This document shows, one piece after another, positions 1 through 10,100 of a DNA stretch of 64,000 nt (positions are counted from its first letter, which is position 1; each line of letters starts with the position of its first letter). The stretch comes from JAFEDN01 sp963818985 (lineage in GTDB: Bacteria; Pseudomonadota; Gammaproteobacteria; Coxiellales; Coxiellaceae). Location: contig CAWFUJ010000010.1 in NCBI GenBank assembly GCA_963818985.1, positions 485,017 to 549,016 of the forward strand. Direction: 5' to 3'. A program made the position numbers and the translations under genes. The notes beneath the pieces are model-generated. The model was not told the origin of the DNA, made no database searches, and saw nothing but the letters and a program-made list of their open reading frames with translations.

Positions 1-1134
1 GCCCCTGGGTTAGGTAGTGCAGGAACATTTAGTCTTGCCAGCATCAATGGTACAAATGGATTTAAACTCGATGGTGAGTCCCTCAATGACTTGTCCGGTA
101 GCCGAGTGAGTATGGCCGGTGACATTAATGCTGATGGTTATAGTGATATTTTAATTGGCGCTCATTATGAGGCTGGTGCGGAGGGTTGTAGTTATCTAGT
201 TTTTGGTAGCGCTGAAGTATACGTCGGAGGTCAGTTCAGCCTAGCAAATTTGAACGGGTTTAACGGAATAAAACTAGTCGGTGAGATGTCGGGTGATTAT
301 AGTGGTGCTGTTAGTGCGGCTGGCGATATTAATGGTGATGGGGTAGCCGATTTCCTGATAGGAGCATATGGCTATAATAATGGCGTTGGCCGCAGTTACG
401 TGATTTTTGGTGATGCTCCACCTGTATTAGTCAATAATAGTTTAGTCTTATTCAGTGGTGAGACTATCTCTTTAAGTGCTTCCGATCTAGCCGCTTATGA
501 CCACAATCATGATAATAATACTTTGGTATTCATTCCCACTAACTTGACTCACGGGCAATTTGAATTGGTCAGTGATCCAGGTGTTATGCTTAGCAATTTC
601 ACGCAACAGCAAATTTGGGATGGCAATATTCGATTTGTGCATGACGGCAGTTCCGACGCACCGGCTTATAATATTACAATTCGCAGCGAGGGAATTGCCT
701 GGACAGGGCCTATTGCCGCGAATATTACCTTTTTTGATAATTTTGTTATCGAAAATAATCAGTTGGTCATTAATCAAGGTCAAAGTCTGATTCTAACGTC
801 TGCTAATTTGAAAGCAACAAATAGAGGCGAAGTGGATGAGAATTTAAGTTTTTTGATGAGCGATCTGGTGCACGGACAATTTGAATTTATTGCAGATCCC
901 AACCAATCTATTTTAATTTTTCAACAGCAAAATATTACCGATGGCAGTGTGTATTTTGTGCATGATAATTCGCAAAGCGCACCAGGTTATCGAGTGGCTG
1001 TCAGTAATGGTACATTGACCAGTCCAGCACAGTCGTCATTTATTGATTTTGATGCGACGCCGATTTTATTAAACAACAGTCTGGTGATTAACCAGGGTCA
1101 AACACTATTATTCACTTCCGCTTTTCTGAGCGCC

Positions 1135-1142
1135 ACGCACGC
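1135..1142 (+). repeat. 4-bp tandem duplication (ACGC x2) causing a frameshift
   Basis: The paralogues read Ala-Thr-His-Pro at this repeat position. Here ACGC occurs twice in succession, giving Ala-Thr-His-Ala and then an early stop at 1156-1158. Removing one unit restores the family consensus and joins the two long frames. With only two units this looks more like a replication slip than a phase-variation tract. Confidence 0.8.
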
Positions 1143-3883
1143 ATCCGGGCGGAGATGACAAGGTATTATTATTTAATGTCAGTCGCGTCGAACACGGGAA
1201 ATTCAGTTTGACTGATTTTCCTGATCAGCCCATTTTTGTTTTTTACCAGCAAAATATGACGGATCGTATGATTCAATTCAGTCATGATAATTCGATTCAA
1301 CCACCGGGTTATCAGGTCAGCGTCAGTGATGGCCGCATCACTTTGTCGCCGGTGGTCGCTGAGATTAATTTTGATGTGGCTCCGATTTTGGAAGTCAATC
1401 AATTAATGATTAACCAGGGTCAAACTGTGGTGTTGACGGAAAATAATCTGCTCGCTACACACGCCGGAAATGTGGAAAATAGCCTGGAATTTATGATCAG
1501 TGATGTGCAACAAGGTCAGTTTGTTGGGTTGGATGATTCTCGGCAATCACTCGATTCTTTTTGGCAGAATAATATCACTGAGCGGCAGATCATATTTATC
1601 CATAACAATTCATCTTTTGCACCGGCTTATAAAGTATCCGTCAGCGATGGCCGTATAATCACGGCGCCTGCCAATAGCGATATTGATTTCGATGCCGCGC
1701 CGTTATTGGTTAACAACCAGCTTACGATCGTGCAGGGGGAAAACGTTACCCTCACCAGCGCCAATCTGTTGGCAAATCATAACGGCGTTGCCGAACCGGC
1801 GCTTATTTTTCAAGTGACCAATGTACAAAATGGTGGTTTTATTCTGCTATCCGATCCGGCGCAAAGCGTAATGAGCAACGCCAGTTTTTTGCAGCAACAA
1901 GTGGTCGCCGGACAAGTGGTTTTTTTATCGCAAAATTCGGAGGCGCCGGCTTACCAAGTGTCGGTCACAGATGGACGCATCACGACGAATCCGCAGCCGG
2001 CAGCGATTACCTTTTTCTGGAAACCCATTTTGACACGCAATCAGTTTTTGGCAAACCGAGGTCAAGCCACGGTATTAACCACGGACAATATCGCCGCTAC
2101 GCGCAACGGCACGTTGGCGGAAGATTTGCAGTTGGTGGTGACGAGCGTTGTCAAACACGGATATTTTGAACAACGCGGCAACTCGGGTGGCGCCATCACC
2201 TCGTTTTACCAGCAGGATATTCTCCAGCAAAACATTCAATTTACCCACGATAACAGCACAGAAACGCCTGCGTATTCCCTGTTGGTGCGAGATAATCAGA
2301 GCGGTGTATCAAGCGATGTACAAGCCGGTAAAACGCTTTTGGTGGTCAATAACTATTTTCCGGTCAATCAGGGAGAGGTTCTCACCATCACAGAATTCGT
2401 TCTCAATGCCAGCAGTGCGCAGTCACAGAATACGGGAAGTATTATTTTCACTCCGATTATCGGTACCGTGCAGCACGGTCATTTTTCGTTGCCGACAGCT
2501 CCGGATTATCCATTAACCAGTTTTCAGCAACAACAAATCAGCGCTAATGATATTATTTTTGTTGCCGACGGTTCCACGAGCGCGCCGAGCGGTTATTTGA
2601 CGGTGAGCGATGGCCAGGCTGACGGTACTCAAGGCACTATCGCCTGCAAAATTGATTTTGATGTTCCACCGATTTTACAAAAAGCGTATCTCAAAAGCAG
2701 TGCGGGTGAACAAGTTAAAATAACAGATATCAACCTAAAAGCGGCCAGTCTTACCGCTTCGGTGAATGGATTGGTTTTTGAAATCAGCGAAATCAGTCAT
2801 GGGTATTTTGCCGATAATAATCAATGGAAAATCCCATTAGTTAATTTTACTCAGCAGAAAATAACCGACGGCGATATTATTTTTATCACCGATGAGTCCG
2901 GACAAAGTCCACAATTTAAAGTATCGGTGTGGGATGGCCGCCTGCATTGTGTGGGTTGTCCACAGCCCGCAGAGATTGTGTTTTCCGGCGATGGTGGAGG
3001 TTCTGGCGACGGCAGTTTATCATCAACCATTAAAAGTTCGTTGATCGGCGCTCTCGTCAGTGGTGGTGTAGGTTTATTATTTTTTGCATTCAAATGGTAT
3101 TTGAATTACAAACATCAGTTGAATTTGCAACGCACAGCCAGACCGACCATTGATGGCGAAGCTCAGGATTTATATTCGGATGCGTTGTTATTGCCGATCG
3201 CGCGAGAAATTTTTTCGCGAATCAAGATCGGCGGCTGTTTAGGTTACGTGGGTCAGGAACAATATAACGAATACGTGGGTGCGGTGAGTGTGATCGTAGC
3301 GGCATTAGAAGCGCGGCAAGTTTTTCCTCCGGACCAATGGAATAGCATCATGACCCGCCCGCAAAAACAAAAAATCATTGATGCGATTGCCAGTGCGTCA
3401 GGAAAAGGCGCACTTATCTGGTGAGTGAAAGTCTCACCTGGGAAGGGGAAGTCAGCCCCACCCTGTAGCGAGTCTTGCGTTGCTGGAGGTAACGAAAGTG
3501 ACGAAGCGTAGACAGCGAAATAATCGAGCCGAAATCGCGTGAACGTGGTAAGCCTCGAAAGGCATATGGTAGTTGCTGGCCGATGTTGTTGGCAAAACAG
3601 CAGGCAAAAAGTAAATCGGAGGTAGACCTGATGAAGACAAATCCGAAGAGGTACTCAGCACCGGGGTCATAGACGTTGGCGAGATTATAGAGATAAGTGT
3701 AGCAACCTGAGAAGTCCTCAAGATTCTCCAAGGATGGAGTATCGAGGGTACAAGTGGAGAAGCACTTCGCGAGGCCAAAGAAAAGGTCTTGAGGATGGCT
3801 GAATCGACCGTAGTAGCGAGGAATCGGCTAATCACCGAGGAGCGAAGGGTCGGTGGATATTAACCGAGCGCAAAGGAGAAACC

Positions 3884-5212
3884 ATGACCATACACAGCAA
3901 AGATGGGCGATCAGGGAAAACGAAACTGGAGCGCATAAGTGAGCTTTCAGCAAAGGACAATAAGATGGTGTTCAATAATATTGGACACATCATTGACTTG
4001 CCGATGCTGATGAAAACATTCGCACAGCTAGATGGGAATAAAGCGGTGGGAGTAGATGGTGTGACCAAAGCGAAGTACGGGCAAAACTTAGAAGAAAATC
4101 TAAGTCAACTGCTGAAACGAATTCGTCGAGGCACGTACAGGCCGAAACCGGCCAGAGTAGTTGAAATACCCAAAGAAGATGGCAGCACTAGACCGCTGGC
4201 GATCAGCTGTCTGGAAGATAAACTGGTGCAAAGTGCAGTCAACGAAATATTGACGAGTATTTATGAGCCGATTTTCCTGCCATCATCCTACGGTTTTCGA
4301 CTTGAAAAGAACTGTCATCAGGCATTAAAGGCGTTGAACAACCACACGTTCCGTTACTACAATGGGGCAGTGGTGGAGATTGACCTCCGAAAGTGCTTTA
4401 ACACGATCCCGCATGAGGGGATCATGAATAGTCTTAGGAAGAAAATCTCAGATAAACGCTTTTTGAAATTAGTGTGCCACTTACTGAGAACTCCGGAAAT
4501 AAAGGAGGATGGAAGTGTGGTGGCTAGTGGACGGGGATGCCCGCAGGGTTCGATTTGCTCACCAACGATTGCAAATCTATATCTCCATGAAGTGATTGAC
4601 GAATGGTTTGAAAAGATCAAGCGAGAGAACTTTAGGGGAGCAGCAGAGATGGTGAGATACTGCGATGACATGGTATTTATTTTCCAGGACAAAAGGGATG
4701 CAGAACGCTTTTACGAAGTACTGCCAGTGCGGTTGGAGAAGTATGGTTTATCGCTAAATGCGGAGAAATCACAACTGATTCGATCGGGATTAAAGGCAGC
4801 GGAAGAAGAAGCAGCCCAGGGGAAACGCTTAGAAACGTACAACTTTCTAGGATTTACTTGCTATTGGGGTAAATCGCGAAAAGGATATTGGCGGTTAAAA
4901 TTTACAAGCCGTCGAGATCGTTTCACGAAGAAACTCAAAGGGTTGAGAAAGTACCTGAGAGAGAATTTAAACACACCGAACACGTTAGGAATTTTACAAA
5001 CGGTAGTGCGGGTGGTTAAGGGGTGGATAAATTATCACGGAATATCTGACAATCAGAGACGAGTGAGTGCATTCATCGAGTACAGCAAGCGAATATTGTT
5101 TGGCTGGTTTAATCGCCGAGGAAGGAAAAGACCAATGAGCTGGGCTACCTTCGGACGCATACTCCAGAAGATACAATTTCCCAAGAGCTGGAAAACGGTT
5201 TCGATGTTTTAA
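3884..5212 (+). CDS. ltrA: Group II intron-encoded reverse transcriptase/maturase
   Basis: This 442-residue protein has the order expected of intron-encoded proteins. Reverse transcriptase blocks include GSTRPLAI and EDKLVQ near residues 100-115, a GCPQGSICSP block near 215-225 and the catalytic YCDD at 259-262. An X/maturase thumb region follows (about 310-420). It ends with a basic NRRGRKRPMSW segment. No HNH endonuclease domain is visible, so it probably belongs to an endonuclease-less bacterial class that uses single-stranded or replication-fork targets. An AAAGGAG ribosome site lies just before the ATG. It sits in intron domain IV and should splice and mobilise its host intron. The frame is intact. 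Confidence 0.93.
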   Translation: MTIHSKDGRSGKTKLERISELSAKDNKMVFNNIGHIIDLPMLMKTFAQLDGNKAVGVDGVTKAKYGQNLEENLSQLLKRIRRGTYRPKPARVVEIPKEDGSTRPLAISCLEDKLVQSAVNEILTSIYEPIFLPSSYGFRLEKNCHQALKALNNHTFRYYNGAVVEIDLRKCFNTIPHEGIMNSLRKKISDKRFLKLVCHLLRTPEIKEDGSVVASGRGCPQGSICSPTIANLYLHEVIDEWFEKIKRENFRGAAEMVRYCDDMVFIFQDKRDAERFYEVLPVRLEKYGLSLNAEKSQLIRSGLKAAEEEAAQGKRLETYNFLGFTCYWGKSRKGYWRLKFTSRRDRFTKKLKGLRKYLRENLNTPNTLGILQTVVRVVKGWINYHGISDNQRRVSAFIEYSKRILFGWFNRRGRKRPMSWATFGRILQKIQFPKSWKTVSMF

Positions 5213-5253
5213 AGGCGAACAGATAGGAAAAAAAAAAATCGCGGTGATATCGG

Positions 5254-5286
5254 GAGCCGTATGCGGTAGTTCCGCACGTACGGTTC
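5254..5286 (+). ncRNA. Group II intron domain V catalytic hairpin
   Basis: The 33-base hairpin GAGCCGTATGCG-loop-CGCACGTACGGTTC has the AGC catalytic triad near its 5' side and the expected two-part stem. It lies about 40 bases after the maturase stop and about 40 bases before the intron end. A domain VI-like stem (about 5290-5325) follows. Confidence 0.85.
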
Positions 5287-5618
5287 TAAGAGGGACTCAT
5301 CCGGGTGACCGGGTGGGTCTACTCACACACATACCAAAGAATTAGTCGGCAATAATCGTTGCTGTTCAACGCGCACTTTCACCGGTTTTTATCGGGCCGA
5401 AGCGACGCCGAAAATGATTCGAGATAAAGCGGAAGAAATTGCCGCCGCCGTGCAGGAAACGTTATCGGATCGCGCCGAAGCCAAAGGCTCACGCACTCGC
5501 AGCGTGCGCCTGACAGCAACCCGCACCAGTCTCAATAATTCTCAAATGAAAACACCGTTATTGAGTAGATCATAGATATTTTTTCGTAGAATTTTTTGAT
5601 AATTAAAGGGAGAGTGAT

Positions 5619-5711
5619 TTGAAAAACGGACAATTTTCAGCAGTTGTGCCCACGATCTGGAATCCAGACCTTTATCATTATTGCATTCATAATTTTTTAA
5701 AATTTAACTAA
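5619..5711 (+). pseudogene. N-terminal remnant of another giant FG-GAP gene
   Basis: A TTG codon after AGGGAGAG starts a reading frame with the family N-terminus, Lys-Asn-Gly-Gln-Phe-Ser-Ala-Val-Val-Pro. This is the same motif that opens the four full-length copies. After about ten codons the sequence diverges into unrelated residues and stops at 5709-5711, just before the ribosome site of the next gene. It is a deletion scar of a sixth paralogue and shows that the array has lost members. Confidence 0.65.
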
Positions 5712-5721
5712 GGAGGTTTTT

Positions 5722-7146
5722 ATGAGATCAGTGACTCGACACGATTTGTTAACCATGGCGCAAGATATTTTTCGACAGCCTGAATTTAAAATTCCGGCGT
5801 CATACTTCGCTGACGTGCATATTTTGACGGCGGTGTCTCGCATTACCCTGATGAGTTTTGTGGTGATTCAGTTGATGGATTTGAGATCCCAGAGCACCAC
5901 TCCGGATAATCTCAGTGCGGAAGAACAAAAGATCTGTGAATTTCTCGTGAAAAAAAGTCAATTTCCAGATCATGCCAAAATGTTTAAAACTTTTTTGCAA
6001 AAAATCCGCGAACAGTTGACGACTGAAACCAAAACCTTGAGTGCTGAGCGTGTGTCGCGCGATTATCCAGCAAAAAATAAATTGATTGAATTATATGATT
6101 ACCTGCTGAGAGATTCGCTGATCCTCCATCCAGGTTGTCCGTTTTTTGCCGCTAAAAAAGAAATTCCCACCCAACCGTTTGAGTTGTTGTTCGGATTTCA
6201 TTGCATTGAAATAGAGATTAAAAATATGGTGGAAATCAATGATGCATTATCGCCTTATTTTCGTACTCTGCTGGAAATCTGGAGGAAGCCCGATGCTTTG
6301 AAAACGCCGGCGACGGTGGCGGGTTTGGCGGCGCAGCATATTGATTGGGGTGGCAGTCTCTCCTGGATTGGACTGCCCAGGTTATCGTACATCACGCCGC
6401 CTTCTATCAAGTCATTTGTTTATAAACCGGAATATCAGGGATTGGAGTTTTCGTTGGAGTTACAAAATTTCCTGGTTCCTGAAGTGAAACTCAGCGCGGA
6501 AGTGGCGCGAGCCAAAGGAATCGCTCTCCAATTGCTCAAGACGCATGAGAAATTGCACGCGGCCTTATTGAGAGAGCATGGTCTGACCCGGCATGGGCAA
6601 TACGAAGAAAAAGAACGGGATTGGAGCGCCGAGAAGGAAGGCGAGGAAAAAGATATCACTTTAACTTTTGCCGAATCCTCGATACGCCAAGTGGATTCTC
6701 AGCGGAAAAATGCGTTGACTTCCGCCGTCAAGGCGATGGATTCTGCTTTGGAGAGCTACTTAAAAACAGCCACGCAACGTGTATCTCTGGCGACTTTGGC
6801 CAGAAGAATCAAAACCTGGTACGCAGCAACGCCGGTGATCGTTTATCCTTTGGAAAAGTTATTAAAAACGTCATCCTCGGAAACCAGCGGCACAATACCG
6901 GTCAGCGGAACCCGCGTTTCCACCGAATCCACTTCAGCGTCTGCGGATAGAGCCATGCATTCGCTTTCTTCATCCTCCAGCAGCACGGCCAGTAGTATGG
7001 TTGGATCAGAACCCAGGCGTCCCTTGAGCAATTCGTTGTCTCAGACCCTGGTGGCCGGAGAGGGTAAGAAAGCCCAGCCGCCATCCACCGGCGACACGGA
7101 CCCATTGAAGAAAAGCAGTACCTCGATGGCGGTGAAAAACAAATAG
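5722..7146 (+). CDS. 474-residue Ser-rich protein of unknown function inside the giant-gene array
   Basis: The start follows AAGGAGG with the same leader (AAGGAGGTTTTT-ATG) used by the giant gene at 19573. I do not recognise a family. Residues about 1-330 look globular and mainly helical, with a charged EEKERDWSAEKEGEEKD-type segment near 295-315. The last 100 or so residues are Ser/Thr-rich and low in complexity, including a run of six Ser around residues 413-420, and end in a basic stretch. No signal peptide or transmembrane helix is evident. It lies between giant copies A and B on the same strand, 41 bases before B, so co-expression is likely. The Ser-rich tail would fit a secreted or effector-type protein, but that is inference. 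Confidence 0.85.
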   Translation: MRSVTRHDLLTMAQDIFRQPEFKIPASYFADVHILTAVSRITLMSFVVIQLMDLRSQSTTPDNLSAEEQKICEFLVKKSQFPDHAKMFKTFLQKIREQLTTETKTLSAERVSRDYPAKNKLIELYDYLLRDSLILHPGCPFFAAKKEIPTQPFELLFGFHCIEIEIKNMVEINDALSPYFRTLLEIWRKPDALKTPATVAGLAAQHIDWGGSLSWIGLPRLSYITPPSIKSFVYKPEYQGLEFSLELQNFLVPEVKLSAEVARAKGIALQLLKTHEKLHAALLREHGLTRHGQYEEKERDWSAEKEGEEKDITLTFAESSIRQVDSQRKNALTSAVKAMDSALESYLKTATQRVSLATLARRIKTWYAATPVIVYPLEKLLKTSSSETSGTIPVSGTRVSTESTSASADRAMHSLSSSSSSTASSMVGSEPRRPLSNSLSQTLVAGEGKKAQPPSTGDTDPLKKSSTSMAVKNK

Positions 7147-7187
7147 CGCAGGAATCTTAACCTTATACAAATTTCAGGAGAAAGAAA

Positions 7188-10100
7188 ATGAGACAAGGAC
7201 AATTTCCAGCAGTGGTTCGATTGGCGGATTTAAATGGCCAGAATGGTTTTGTACTGGATGGTGAAAATAATGGTGATAACAGTGGCTCGTCCGTCAGTAC
7301 GGCGGGAGATATTAATGGTGATGGCTACGCCGATTTGCTGATAGGGGCGCCTAATTATGGGAATATGACCGGTCGTAGCTATGTGATATTTGGCGCTGCG
7401 AATGTAGGTAGTGGGGGTGTGATCTCTCTTTCCAGTCTCAATGGCGCTAACGGCTTTAAACTCGACGGTGAAAATAATAATGATTACAGCGGCGGTTGTG
7501 TCAGTCGAGTTGGAGATCTTAATGCCGATGGTTATGATGACCTGGTAATCGGAGCGCCTGGTTATCCGGAAAATAACTATAAAGGTCGTAGCTATGTGGT
7601 ATTTGGTGGCCCGAAGGTAGGGGGTAGCGGGAAAATTGCCTTATTAGACCTGAATGGCGTTAATGGCTTTAAACTCAATGGTGAAAATAATAATGATCAT
7701 AGCGGCGGTGCTGTCAGAGGAGTTGGGGATGTCAATGGTGATGGGCATGATGATTTGATCATCTCATCTTTCGAATACTTGGGAGGTAGCAATAAAGGCC
7801 GTAGTTATGTGTTGTTTGGTGGATCAGGAGTGGGTAGCAGTGGAGTTATTCCGTTATCAACATTAAATGGCGTTAATGGCTTTAAACTGGATGGTGAAAA
7901 CAATGGCGACGATAGCGGCCATTCAGTCAGTGGCTCGGGAGACATCAATGGTGATGGGTATGCTGATCTCATTATTGGGGCTGATTATTATCCAGGGGGT
8001 AGCAATAAAGGTCGTAGTTATGTGGTGTTTGGCGGGCCAGGGACTGAATCTGGAGGAATATTGGCTCTTTCCAGCCTGAATGGTGTCAACGGCTTTAAAC
8101 TGGATGGTGAAAATAATGGTGATCTGAGCGGCAAATCGATTAGTGTAGCCGGAGATATTAATGGAGATGGCGTATCTGATTTGTTAATTGGAGCCGATGG
8201 TTATCCAGGAGGTGGTAATAAAGGTCGCAGTTATGTCGTATTTGGTGATATTCCGCCGGTATTAGTAAATAATCAACTATATTCTACAGTTGGCGGTGCT
8301 ACGCGATTAAATGCGACGTATCTGTCTGCTTACGATCTTAATCACAACAATAACACCCTGTTATTCATTCCAGGCAGTGTTGTTCATGGCCGCTTTGAGT
8401 CCTCGAATAATCCCGGTGTTCCATTAGCAAATTTCACTCAGCAACGAATCCGCGATGGCGAAATTCAATTTGTTCATGATGGAACGTTAATGGCGCCAAG
8501 CTATAACATTGCCGTGAATAGCGGCGGTATTGCTAATATAAATTCAACCTTGGCGAAAATTATTTTTACTGGTGTGCAACCCAGCGTATTTCCTGCAGTT
8601 GTTCAATTGTCAAGCTTAAATGGCAAAACAGGTTTTAAAATTGATGGAGAAATGTCAGGAGATCACAGTGGCCAATCAGTTAGCATAACAGGCGACATCA
8701 ATGGTGATGATTGTGACGATTTTATAATCGGAGCTCCTTATTATGGTAACGCCGCAGGTCGTAGCTATGTTGTTTTTGGTAGTCCGAATGTTGTGGATTT
8801 AGGTATTATCACGCTTTCCAGCCTTAATGGAACTCTTGGTTTTAAACTCGATGGGAGTGGAGGTGCTGGCGTTTCAGTGAGTTCTATTGATATCAATGGA
8901 GACAGTTATAGTGATCTGATAATTGGAGCGAATGAATTTTCTAACGGTCCTGGCCGAACTTATGTAGTTTTTGGTAATTCTGGGATAGGTCAAGAAGGTT
9001 TACTATCACTCACCAATCTAAATGGAGTCAATGGTTTTAAACTTCAGGGAGAGGTTAACGGTGATATCAGTGGTCAGGCAGTGAATGGTGTGCGGGATAT
9101 CAATGGTGATGGGTATGATGATTTATTGATAGGGGCGCCTTATCATGCCAGTAATGTCGGCCGTAGCTATGTTGTATTCGGAGGTCATAATGTTAACCAA
9201 AGTTCTGTATTGTTACTGGGTAATTTAAATGGTGCGAATGGATTTAAACTTGACGGTGAAACCAGCGGTGATGCTAGTGGTGCTGCCGTGGCTGCTGCAG
9301 GAGATATCAATGATGATGGATATGATGATTTATTGATAGGAGCACCTTATCGGGCTAATCGCCTTGGTCGCAGTTATGTGGTATTTGGAAAAATTAATTT
9401 AGGAAGTAATGGACTCATTCCTCTTTCCAATCTTAACGGGGAGAATGGATTTAAATTAGATGGTGAAAATGCAGGCGATATCAGTGGGTATTCGCTGGGA
9501 GGATGTATACCAGGTGATGTTAATGGCGACGGAATTTCAGATTTAATTATTGGAGCCGGTGGTTATAATAGTTCAACAGGCCGAGGTTATGTAATATTTG
9601 GTGATCCTGGAATTGGTGCTAATGGGCTTTTGCCTCTTTCCAGTTTAAATGGTGCGAATGGATTTAAAATAGATGGAGAAGCGATAAGTGATGGCGCTGG
9701 CTATATGCCTACTAATCTTGCTGGGGATTTCAACGGTGATGGTTATACTGACCTGGTGATCGGCTCTTATGGTCATAATAATAAAATGGGTCGTATTTAT
9801 TTAATTTTCGGGGGGCCGGAAGTGGGGAAAAGCGGATTAATTTCTCTGGCAGATCTGAATGGTATCAATGGAATTAAATTTGATGGAGAAGCTATTGGCG
9901 ACTTCGGTTCTAGCAATACCCCTTTGGGTTCCGTCAGCGCTTTGGGCGACGTTAACAGTGATGGAATTTCCGATCTATTGATTGGCGCTGCTGGTCATAA
10001 TGGCAATACCGGTCGCAGTTATGTGGTCTTTGGCGATGTCGCCCCACAGTTTATGGTTGGTCCTTTAACAATTCACCAAAATCAAGCCATTATTTTGAAT

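Larger units (their letters stand above)
3393..5327 (+). mobile_element. Group II intron inserted in the tail-coding region of copy A
   Basis: The 5' end matches the GTGYG consensus (GTGCG at 3393). A structured non-coding region of about 490 bases follows, then an intron-encoded reverse transcriptase/maturase, then domain V and a domain VI-like hairpin. The insertion splits a codon run that is conserved in two uninterrupted paralogues (13548 and 19573 copies). With ends at 3393 and about 5327 the tail frame is restored, changing only a Met to a Thr codon against the paralogues. The exact 3' end is uncertain by one or two bases because the sequence there is an AC repeat. Confidence 0.85.
1..5575 (+). 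pseudogene. Giant integrin-like FG-GAP/CSPG-repeat membrane protein (copy A), 5'-partial, frameshifted and intron-interrupted
   Basis: The frame is open from base 1, so the gene begins upstream of the window. The first part encodes FG-GAP repeats with DxNxDG calcium loops (about 1-420). Next come CSPG/NG2-like repeats of about 100 residues with HGxF, FxQQNI and HDNS signatures (about 420-2980). A Cys-containing stretch, a transmembrane helix (about 3025-3100) and a tail domain follow. Two events break the gene. The tetranucleotide ACGC is doubled at 1135-1142, which shifts the frame so that translation stops at 1158 while the correct frame resumes through 1208-3392. A group II intron then separates the tail at 3392 from its end at 5328-5575. 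The distal exon matches the tail of the copy at 13548, including the HTKELVGNNRCCS segment and the PLL ending. Splicing could rejoin the tail, but the 4-bp shift would still cut the protein unless bypassed. Confidence 0.88.

Noticed and set aside
1135..1142. Phase-variable switch at the ACGC duplication
   Set aside because: Two units are too few for typical slippage switching; a fixed mutation is simpler.
3414..3835. Minus-strand frames in the 5' part of the intron
   Set aside because: They overlie structured group II intron RNA and have no family features.
7200..10040. Regular DNA repeats that could be mistaken for a CRISPR array
   Set aside because: They are coding FG-GAP units of about 190-200 bp in one long frame, with no constant repeat and unique spacer pattern.
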